This document shows, piece after piece, positions 45,426 through 51,650 of a stretch of 51,650 nucleotides of DNA; within the stretch, counting starts at the first letter, position 1; each line of letters starts with the position of its first letter. The position numbers and the translations under genes are program-made. Below the pieces are notes generated by a model. That model made no database searches and was not told the DNA's origin. It saw only the letters and a list, made by a program, of their open reading frames with translations. This DNA is from JBCCEJ01 sp039030335. GTDB lineage: Bacteria > Pseudomonadota > Gammaproteobacteria > HK1. The stretch spans positions 1 to 51,650 of the forward strand of contig JBCCEJ010000041.1 of NCBI GenBank assembly GCA_039030335.1. The letters are read 5' to 3'.

Positions 45426-46025
45426 GTGCTGAGCGCAGCGGAACGGCAAAAGCGGGACTACTTCAGGGTGCGTTGCGAAGCGGTCGTCGCCGTGTCGCCG
45501 GTGGCGCCTGATATGGAACAGGCAGCGATTCGGCAGTTCCAAGCTGGGGTCGGAAGCGAACACCCGCTGATCGCGCGGCTTGCCGCCGCCACCCGTGAGT
45601 CTGACGTGGTGTTGCAACGGATCGCCGCGCAGTATCCCGACGTTGCCGCCTACCTGCGTACGCTCGACAACAAGATCGAGCTTCTGGCGAACCTCGCGAC
45701 GCAGATCGATACGGCCGTCCCAGATGGTGAGCCGATGACTGTGGACCTGAGCGCCAGCGGAATCGGCTTCGAGACGGAGACCCGCTTCGATCGCGGCGCA
45801 CTGGTACGCCTGCGGATGGTCCTGCTGCCGTCCTACACCGCGCTCGAAGTTCTGGCACGCGTCGTACGGACCGCCACACGGCCGTCGGTGTCGGACAAAG
45901 TGGCATTTGCCTTCGAACACATCACCGACAGGGCGAGAGAAGCTCTGATCCAACACGTTCTGGACCGCCAGGCACAGCGCCTGCGGAGCCGGGGTCGTGT
46001 TGCACAAGGGCGGCGCCGACACTGA
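45426..46025 (+). CDS. PilZ-domain protein with helical insert
   Basis: A 199-residue protein with both c-di-GMP-binding elements of PilZ: RxxxR as R10-DYF-R14 and DxSxxG as D107-LSAS-G112. Between them lies a predicted helical region (about 28-100, rich in Ala, Leu and charged residues), so the two halves of the site are unusually far apart; helical inserts of this kind are known in tetrameric PilZ proteins. The GTG at 45426 starts just before ERQKRDYFRV, but an earlier start (the frame opens at 45276) is possible. It likely connects c-di-GMP to the nearby pilus genes. GACAC-A-GTGTC at 45324-45334 is a perfect palindrome upstream. Confidence 0.8.
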   Translation: MLSAAERQKRDYFRVRCEAVVAVSPVAPDMEQAAIRQFQAGVGSEHPLIARLAAATRESDVVLQRIAAQYPDVAAYLRTLDNKIELLANLATQIDTAVPDGEPMTVDLSASGIGFETETRFDRGALVRLRMVLLPSYTALEVLARVVRTATRPSVSDKVAFAFEHITDRAREALIQHVLDRQAQRLRSRGRVAQGRRRH

Positions 46026-46267
46026 GCAATACGTGTCGAGATGACCTTTCGCATCCGAAGTTGCCCCGTTTCAGAAACACCGGGTGCGCGAGCCGGGTGG
46101 ACGATGCCAGACAACGCCCGAATGTTTCGTTTTGTGACCCACTCGACGGGCGACGGGGCCTGGACGCGAACAATTTAACGGCACGCCGGCTTGCAAGCAC
46201 GCAAAATTCAAGCTCATGAAGCTGTCGCCGATACAGAGCTTGCACGCATCCAGAGGCTGGAGTGCTA

Positions 46268-46555
46268 ATGCCAGATAACGCCGTTCATCGAATCTCCAGG
46301 ACTGACGCGGCTGCCGCGCCGGGTCAGCCACTGCTAAGGCCTTTCGAACTGGTGGCGCTTGGCTGTGGCGCCGTAGCGCTGGCCGGCAGCTTCCTGATCG
46401 AGCCGCTGTTGCTCAAAGGTCTCGTCATGAGCGGCGCGATGCTGAGTTTGGTTGGTGCGCTGCTGTACTTCGGTGCCGCGGAAGGCGGCCGCTACGCGCC
46501 GGACAGGCTACGCGCCGCCGTGAGTGCGGGAACCGTGCCAGATTCCGGCCGCTAG
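46268..46555 (+). CDS. Small two-helix membrane protein, unknown function
   Basis: A 95-residue protein with two hydrophobic segments (about 28-48 and 52-70, LVALGCGAVALAGSFLIEPLL and GLVMSGAMLSLVGALLYF) and hydrophilic ends. I recognise no family. GGAG six bases before the ATG supports translation. The first 15 bases nearly repeat at 46104. The 242-base gap upstream, after the PilZ gene, holds that repeat and no other gene. Confidence 0.6.
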   Translation: MPDNAVHRISRTDAAAAPGQPLLRPFELVALGCGAVALAGSFLIEPLLLKGLVMSGAMLSLVGALLYFGAAEGGRYAPDRLRAAVSAGTVPDSGR

Positions 46556-46579
46556 TCGCGCGTCGGCCAGGAGCAAGAT

Positions 46580-47089
46580 TCAGCTCGACTGGCTGGCGAT
46601 ACAGTTGGGGCAGGTGCCAGCGATCTCTACCGTGTGGGTCGATACCTGAAAGTCGCGTCGTCTGGCCGCGCTTTCGATCGCCGCGCTCACTTCACCATCG
46701 ACCAGTTCCGCCGCGTGCCCGCACTGCGTACACAGTAGAAATTGTCCCTGCCCGCCATGTCCCGGATTGGTGCAGCCCGCGTAGGCGTTCAGCGATGCGA
46801 GCCGGTGTACCAGCCCGTGTTCCAACAAAAATTCGAGCGCGCGATAGACAGTCGGCGGTGCCGCGCGTTTTCCATCGGTGTTCAGCGCCGCGAGGATATC
46901 GTACGCGCCGAGTGGACGATGCCCCGACCACACGATCTGCAGCACGCGCTGGCGCAGCGGTGTCAGGTTGGCGCTGCGTTCGCTACACAGCCGGCGTGCC
47001 TCGGCTAGCGCGTCGTCCACGCACACTGAGTGATCGTGATTGTGATGGTGGAACACGTCGCTTTCAGAATTTGCGCTGGGAGTGGTCAT
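46580..47089 (-). CDS. zur: Zinc uptake regulator, Fur family
   Basis: A 169-residue Fur-family repressor of the Zur type. The winged helix (NLTPLRQRVLQIVWSGHRPLGAYDIL, PPTVYRALEFLLEHGLVHRL) is followed by the zinc-binding CTQCGHAAEL and closing CPNC. The N-terminus has a His-rich stretch FHHHNHDHS (about 13-21) that may bind metal. With zinc it would repress zinc-import genes; none lie in this window. A strong AAGGAGG lies 12 bases before the ATG. Confidence 0.9.
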   Translation of the reverse strand: MTTPSANSESDVFHHHNHDHSVCVDDALAEARRLCSERSANLTPLRQRVLQIVWSGHRPLGAYDILAALNTDGKRAAPPTVYRALEFLLEHGLVHRLASLNAYAGCTNPGHGGQGQFLLCTQCGHAAELVDGEVSAAIESAARRRDFQVSTHTVEIAGTCPNCIASQSS

Positions 47090-47399
47090 GTGGGCTGGTT
47101 ACCCTCCTTTGGGCGTGCACGGTCAGGCTGACGGAGGTGTCAGCAAGTCGGTAAGCCCTCGGCACCAACCGCAGCGTCGGGAACCGCCCAATTGGGTTTG
47201 CGGGCGCCTGGAGTCCTGTGCTGTCTTGACGCGCCGTAACGCAAACGCCGGGCACCGGGTTGCCAATATAAGAACGGCCTGCGTCTCGTGAACGAACGGT
47301 CGGAACGTCTCGGCGCTCACGTCATATAAGTGCCTTCCATCCGGCAACTGCGCTAATCTTTCGGGCGATTTTACCTATCCCGCTCTGGAGCAGCCAGCG
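47090..47399. other. Intergenic region between zur and enoyl-CoA hydratase
   Basis: 310 bases between divergent genes with no open frame I can support. Two TATAAG boxes (47267-47272 and 47325-47330) match a -10 in 5 of 6 positions, but neither has a good -35. GGAAC at 47302-47306 recalls an ECF-sigma -35, spacing to the next candidate is too short. Confidence 0.4.
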
Positions 47400-48188
47400 A
47401 TGGACCTTGAGACCCTCACCTTCGAAGTTCGCGATCACGTCGCGCATATCACCCTGAACCGACCAGATAACGCTAACGCGATGAACATCGAGATGGCGCG
47501 GGATCTGATGCTTGCGAGCATCGAATGTGATGAAAATCCGGACATCCGGGCCGTGCTGATCACAGGCACTGGCAAGATGTTCAGCGCTGGCGGCGATCTG
47601 AAGGGTTTTGCCGCTTCCGGCGACCGTATTCGCCATGTGGTCAAGGAGATGACCGTTTATCTGCACGCCGGTGTGTCACGTTTCACGCGGATGGACGCGC
47701 CCGTCATCATGGCGGTCAACGGCACCGCCGCAGGGGCGGGCTTCTCGCTCGCGATCTGTGGTGATCTCGTGCTGGCTGCGCGGTCCGCCAAGTTCACGAT
47801 GGCATACACCGCCGCCGCGCTGTCACCTGACGGTAGCTCGACCTATTTCCTCCCGCGCCTGGTCGGCTTACGCCGCGCGCAGGAGTTGATGATCACGAAC
47901 CGACGGCTGAGCGCCGAGGAAGCGCTCGACTGGGGTCTGGTCACGGCGGTGCACGATGATGATGCCCTGCACGCTGAAGCGGCGGCGCTTGCGAAGACTC
48001 TGGCGGCCGGACCGACCCGCGCTTTCGGCGCGGTCAAATCGATGTTGGTAGAGACTTTCACGACCGACTGCGAGGCGCAGATGGAGCGTGAGTCGCGTTT
48101 CATTGCCGACATGATGGGCACGCGCGATGCACAGCACGGCATCGAGTCGTTCATCGCCAAACAAAAGCCTGAATACGAAGGTCGCTGA
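47400..48188 (+). CDS. Enoyl-CoA hydratase/isomerase family protein (PaaG-like)
   Basis: A 262-residue crotonase-fold enzyme. Oxyanion-hole segments FSAGGDLKGF (about 60-69) and NGTAAGAGFSLAICGD (about 106-121) bind the CoA thioester; LSPDGSSTYFLPRLVG carries the Asp typical of PaaG-like isomerases instead of the Glu pair of classic hydratases. It would hydrate or isomerise an unsaturated acyl-CoA. Its partner genes are the AtuA pair starting two bases after its stop, suggesting branched or terpenoid acyl-CoA breakdown. Confidence 0.9.
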   Translation: MDLETLTFEVRDHVAHITLNRPDNANAMNIEMARDLMLASIECDENPDIRAVLITGTGKMFSAGGDLKGFAASGDRIRHVVKEMTVYLHAGVSRFTRMDAPVIMAVNGTAAGAGFSLAICGDLVLAARSAKFTMAYTAAALSPDGSSTYFLPRLVGLRRAQELMITNRRLSAEEALDWGLVTAVHDDDALHAEAAALAKTLAAGPTRAFGAVKSMLVETFTTDCEAQMERESRFIADMMGTRDAQHGIESFIAKQKPEYEGR

Positions 48189-48190
48189 GC

Positions 48191-49513
48191 ATGGTACTGC
48201 GGGTTGGCACAGGCGCCGGCTTCTCATCCGATCGACTCGATCCGGCCGTCGAGTTGGCCAGCCGCGGAGAGTTGGACTACCTGGTCTTCGAATGCATTGG
48301 CGAGCGCACTCTGGCGTTCGGCCATCGCGACCGCATGGCGAACCCCGACCGCGGCTACAACCCTTTGCTCGAGCGCCGCCTGCGTGCGGTGATGCCACAC
48401 TGCCGGCGCGCCGGTACCCGCATCGTGACGAATATGGGCGTCGCGAATCCGCGCGCGGCGGCAGAAGTAGCGGTGCGCGTGGCGCGCGAGACCGGATGGC
48501 AGGGCTGTCGGGTTGCGACCGTACTCGGTGACGAAGTTACCGGCCTGATGTCACCGGATACCGAACTGCTGGAGGGGATGCGGATTGCCGAGACGGGTCG
48601 TGAATGTCTGGGGGCGAACGCTTACCTGGGCGCTGATGCGCTGATGGACGCCATGGACGCGGACGTGGTCATCACCGGGCGCGTGGCCGACCCATCGCTG
48701 TTTCTGGCGCCGATGCGCCGCCATTACGATTGGGCCGGCGACGATTGGTCGCGGCTCGCGAAGGGTACCGTGGTCGGCCACCTGCTCGAGTGTGCCGCCC
48801 AGATCACGGGCGGCTATTTTGCCGACCCCGGTTTCAAGGAGGTCAGCAATCTGGCCAGCGTGGGCTTTCCCTACGCGGAGATTGGCCCGGATGGCAGCGC
48901 CGTAATCAGCAAACTGAACGGCACCGGCGGTGTCGTCGACGAGCGCACCGTCAAGGAGCAATTGCTCTACGAGGTGCACGACCCGGCCGCCTATCTGACG
49001 CCTGACGTGACGGCGGACTTTTCGACTGTGCAGCTGCACGGCGATGGACCGGACCGGGTCGCGGTGTCGGCTGCGCAAGGGCAGACCCGCCCGCCGAAAC
49101 TCAAGGTCACGGTGGCGTTCGACGGTGGTTTTCTGGCCGAGGCCGGCGTCTCGTATGCCGGGCCTGGTGCGCAGGAACGCGCGCGCATTGCCGCTGATGT
49201 CGTCAGCGCGCGCATGCGCGATGTACACGGTACGAACGCGCCCGTACGCGTCGACCTGATCGGTGTTTCATCCCTGCATGCAACGGCGACCGAGTACGAC
49301 ACCGATTCACGTGACGTGCGTGTTCACTGCGCGATGCGCGGCTCGTCCCAGGAAGAGGCTGACCTGCTGCTGTGGGAGGTTGAATCGCTGCTCTGTTGCG
49401 GCCCCGCCGGTGGCGGTGGCTATCGCGGCCACGTAACGCCGTCTGTGCTGACTTACTCAACTTTCGTCGAGCGCAGCGACGTACCAACCTCCGTGGAGGT
49501 CAGCGTTGCATGA
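48191..49513 (+). CDS. AtuA-like protein, DUF1446
   Basis: A 440-residue DUF1446 protein, the N-terminal part of AtuA from acyclic terpene utilisation in Pseudomonas. VGTGAGFSSDRLDPAVEL, TNMGVANPRAAAEV, ITGRVADPSLFLAP and GGGGYRGHVTPS are conserved family segments. AtuA's biochemical role is unknown. The usual C-terminal domain is coded by the next, overlapping gene (ATGA at 49510). Geranyl-CoA carboxylase genes (atuC/F) are not nearby, so terpenes need not be the substrate. Confidence 0.88.
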   Translation: MVLRVGTGAGFSSDRLDPAVELASRGELDYLVFECIGERTLAFGHRDRMANPDRGYNPLLERRLRAVMPHCRRAGTRIVTNMGVANPRAAAEVAVRVARETGWQGCRVATVLGDEVTGLMSPDTELLEGMRIAETGRECLGANAYLGADALMDAMDADVVITGRVADPSLFLAPMRRHYDWAGDDWSRLAKGTVVGHLLECAAQITGGYFADPGFKEVSNLASVGFPYAEIGPDGSAVISKLNGTGGVVDERTVKEQLLYEVHDPAAYLTPDVTADFSTVQLHGDGPDRVAVSAAQGQTRPPKLKVTVAFDGGFLAEAGVSYAGPGAQERARIAADVVSARMRDVHGTNAPVRVDLIGVSSLHATATEYDTDSRDVRVHCAMRGSSQEEADLLLWEVESLLCCGPAGGGGYRGHVTPSVLTYSTFVERSDVPTSVEVSVA

Positions 49514-49833
49514 GCGGTACGACTGTCTCACTGCGCGAGATCGCGCACGCCAGAGCTGGGGACAAAGGTAATCGGTCCAACGTCTCCGTCTTCGTGTACG
49601 ACTCTGGCCATTACGATGCGGTGCGCGAACAGTTGACGGCCGAACGGGTCGCCCGGCACCTCTCGAAGCTCGTCAAGGGGCCAGTGCAACGATACGAGCT
49701 GCCCGCGCTGAGCGGCCTCAACTTCGTCATGGATCAGGCGCTCGAAGGGGGCGTGAACGAGTCGTTGAATCTGGACGGTCACGGCAAATCGTGGAGCTTC
49801 CTGATACTCGCGATGCCGATCGAGCTACCCTGA
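49510..49833 (+). CDS. AtuA C-terminal-domain-like small protein
   Basis: A 107-residue protein corresponding to the C-terminal domain that is fused to DUF1446 in AtuA. REIAHARAGDKGNRSNVSVFVY and LNLDGHGKSWSFLILAM match that domain. The overlap with the DUF1446 stop implies the two proteins work as a complex. It converges with the hydrolase gene 35 bases later. Confidence 0.85.
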   Translation: MSGTTVSLREIAHARAGDKGNRSNVSVFVYDSGHYDAVREQLTAERVARHLSKLVKGPVQRYELPALSGLNFVMDQALEGGVNESLNLDGHGKSWSFLILAMPIELP

Positions 49834-49868
49834 GGCAGGCGCCGATTCAGAGCGGGGCTGCCGGATGG

Positions 49869-50666
49869 TTATTCGACTGAGGCCAGAAACTCGCGCAGCA
49901 GCTGTGAGCAGGGCGTCGCGTGAGAAAAAGGCAAACCGTGCCGGCTGTTGCTGAAGACGTGCAGGCGCGACCCGGCGACCCCGTCCGCAAGTGTCGCCAT
50001 GACACTGACCGGGATGAACGGGCTGGCATCTGGATGTAGGAGCAGCACCGGCATCCTGAGCTCTGCAAGTCGCCCGCTGAGATCGGTATCGACGAGCACC
50101 GCCACGGCGTCCAGCACGGCGTTCGGCAGGGCACTCGCCTGCTGCTGTTCGAACCAGGTCGCCGCCGCGCGACTGATGGCACCAGGGTGAAAGCGCTGTT
50201 CCATCATGTACCGCGACCACCCCGCCATGCCTTCGCGTCCCATCAGGGCGGCCCAGCTTTCGAGGTTTTGCACTTTCCCGCCGCGATGGGCGCCATTGCT
50301 GACCGTCAACGTGCGTACCCGCTCGGGATAACTGAGCGCGTACGCCAGCGCGACGGTGCCGCCAACCGATTCACCGACGATGTGGACCGGATCAGTGGTG
50401 ACGGCGTCGATGACGGCAGCAAAATCGGCAACCATGCCGGACAGCGACCACTGGCCGTGATGGGCCTCTTTGGAGCGGCCGTGACCGCGCATATCGAACC
50501 GGATCAGACGGTGGCGGTCGCACAGCGCCGGGACCCACCCACGCCAGAGATCCGCGCAGGCGCCTACGCCGTGATGGAACGCGATGGGCGCACCGTCCGG
50601 CCGCCACGGCTGGGTTTCGTCCGTGACGTCGTAGTGCAGATTGCCGCTTGCGGTATGTACGTACAT
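49869..50666 (-). CDS. Alpha/beta hydrolase
   Basis: A 265-residue alpha/beta hydrolase with the oxyanion segment FHHGVGACADLW, the nucleophile elbow GESVGG (Ser100) and a closing SRHGLPFSHATP that supplies the catalytic His. It resembles enol-lactonases and esterases such as 3-oxoadipate enol-lactone hydrolase, but the substrate is not given by the sequence. It follows the agmatinase-like gene by two bases, so the pair is co-transcribed. Confidence 0.87.
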   Translation of the reverse strand: MYVHTASGNLHYDVTDETQPWRPDGAPIAFHHGVGACADLWRGWVPALCDRHRLIRFDMRGHGRSKEAHHGQWSLSGMVADFAAVIDAVTTDPVHIVGESVGGTVALAYALSYPERVRTLTVSNGAHRGGKVQNLESWAALMGREGMAGWSRYMMEQRFHPGAISRAAATWFEQQQASALPNAVLDAVAVLVDTDLSGRLAELRMPVLLLHPDASPFIPVSVMATLADGVAGSRLHVFSNSRHGLPFSHATPCSQLLREFLASVE

Positions 50667-50668
50667 GG

Positions 50669-51634
50669 TCAGTCCTCGCGTAGCCGGCGGTCGAAGACGA
50701 AGCCGAGCGTGTTCATCAGAATCTGCGCCGCGAGAATCGCCGTCACACCGGCTGGATCGTAGGGCGGTGCGACTTCTACGAGGTCGATGCCGACTACCCG
50801 CCCACGCTCCGCTACACCCTGTAGCAGCTCGAGCACCTCGTAGTAGAGGAAACCGCCGTGACTTGGCGTTCCGGTGCCGGGCGCAATGGACGGATCGAAT
50901 CCGTCTATATCGATGCTGATGTAATGGTCGACGCCGTCTGGAATCTGCTCGAGCACCGCCTCGGTACCGAGTCTGCGAACGTCGCGCACTGACAGAATCG
51001 TGGAGCCGGCAGCGCGCGCGTCGTCGTAGTCCTTACGGTTGGAAGACGAGACGTTGCGGATGCCGAGCTGCGTCAGCCCGCACACGTGCGCCAACTCCGA
51101 TGAGCGCCGCATCGGGTTGCCATGCCCGAAACGGACCCCGTGGCGTTCGTCCACGAAGTCCAGGTGGGCATCGATCTGCACGATATGGATCGGACCGCGC
51201 TCCGCGTACGCCTGCATGACCGGTGCGTGAATGGAATGATCCCCGCCGAGCACCAGCGGCAAAGCTCCGGCCGCCAGAATCCTCTCGACGGCTAAGCGGG
51301 TATTAGCGTGGCTCGTCGCCATGTCGGTGTGCACGATGTCGGCATCGCCGGCGTCGACTATCGAGACCTGGTCGGCGGGCATGTAGACCTTGTCATCCTC
51401 GAAGTCGTAGGCACCGCCGTGACCGAACGAAAACAGCGTTGAGGCCTCGCGGATGCCCCTTGGTCCGAAGCGTGCGCCAGGTCGGTATTGAGTACCCATG
51501 TCGTTTGGTACACCGAGCACTGCCACGTCCGCATCGAGTCCGTTCCAGTCGGTAACGGGCGGCGCCTTGGCGAAGGTGCAATGGCCGACGAACGGCAGGT
51601 TCAGACGACCGGATTCGTACTGGAATTCACCCAT
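50669..51634 (-). CDS. Agmatinase/ureohydrolase family protein
   Basis: A 321-residue manganese ureohydrolase. The metal sites are GGDHSI (130-135), DAHLD (155-159) and DIDGFDPSIAPGTGTP (from 242), all conserved. The family splits guanidino compounds (agmatine, guanidinobutyrate, arginine) into urea and an amine; the substrate here is unresolved, since the pocket residues are not diagnostic by eye. Paired with the alpha/beta hydrolase, it may belong to a guanidino-acid or lactone pathway. The full gene, including the start, is inside the window. Confidence 0.92.
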   Translation of the reverse strand: MGEFQYESGRLNLPFVGHCTFAKAPPVTDWNGLDADVAVLGVPNDMGTQYRPGARFGPRGIREASTLFSFGHGGAYDFEDDKVYMPADQVSIVDAGDADIVHTDMATSHANTRLAVERILAAGALPLVLGGDHSIHAPVMQAYAERGPIHIVQIDAHLDFVDERHGVRFGHGNPMRRSSELAHVCGLTQLGIRNVSSSNRKDYDDARAAGSTILSVRDVRRLGTEAVLEQIPDGVDHYISIDIDGFDPSIAPGTGTPSHGGFLYYEVLELLQGVAERGRVVGIDLVEVAPPYDPAGVTAILAAQILMNTLGFVFDRRLRED

Positions 51635-51650
51635 GGTGCAGACCCGCGAG

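Noticed and set aside
46071..46331. Minus-strand frame of 86 codons after the PilZ gene
   Set aside because: No motif or ribosome site, and it overlaps the better-supported small membrane protein gene.

Overview
The window looks like chromosome from a high-GC, free-living gammaproteobacterium. The evidence is the asmA-mutY-yggX order, argH divergent from an AlgZ/AlgR two-component pair, and a Pil-Chp chemosensory cluster whose PilG and PilJ read very much like the Pseudomonas proteins. I cannot name a genus. Most genes form tight, often overlapping runs. No integrase, transposase, CRISPR array or rRNA was found.

Region by region. (1) 1-5713: a seven-gene, mostly translationally coupled membrane-lipid operon: desaturase (cut by the window start), COG2907 FAD oxidoreductase, DUF1365, cyclopropane-fatty-acid-synthase-like methyltransferase, DUF2878, DUF1295 and a DUF1475-like protein. 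(2) 5802-20830: an accessory catabolic island. It holds a GcvT-fold protein, an MFS transporter, an L-threonate-dehydrogenase-like enzyme, a short-chain reductase with its core missing, a sulfatase, a thiol-dioxygenase-like cupin, a DAO-family flavoprotein, a DddP-like M24 protein, an orphan THI5/NMT1-like protein, an old-yellow-enzyme reductase, a two-subunit aconitase X, and a convergent DUF1989-GcvT fusion. The mix suggests oxidation or demethylation of a methylated (N- or S-methyl) compound followed by dehydration of a hydroxy acid; the substrate is unknown. (3) 21294-24709: tRNA-Phe on the minus strand, then a bacterial version of the URC uracil-degradation set (URC1-like, URC4/DUF1688, uracil phosphoribosyltransferase). 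(4) 24740-32177, minus strand: FAD monooxygenase, yggX, mutY, AsmA, MazG-like pyrophosphohydrolase, argH. (5) 32450-44411: algZ-algR followed directly by pilG-pilI-pilJ-chpA-chpC-like genes, a signalling block likely governing type IV pilus motility. (6) 44412-47089: rsmE, a PilZ protein, a small membrane protein, zur. (7) 47400-51634: enoyl-CoA hydratase and a split AtuA pair, facing an alpha/beta hydrolase and an agmatinase-family enzyme.

The strongest candidates for something undescribed are the region 2 catabolic island, especially its DddP-like protein that keeps every metal ligand but not the proposed catalytic Asp, and the physical joining of AlgZ/AlgR to a pared-down Pil-Chp system. 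Family calls rest on reading motifs and from-memory comparison; no database search was run.
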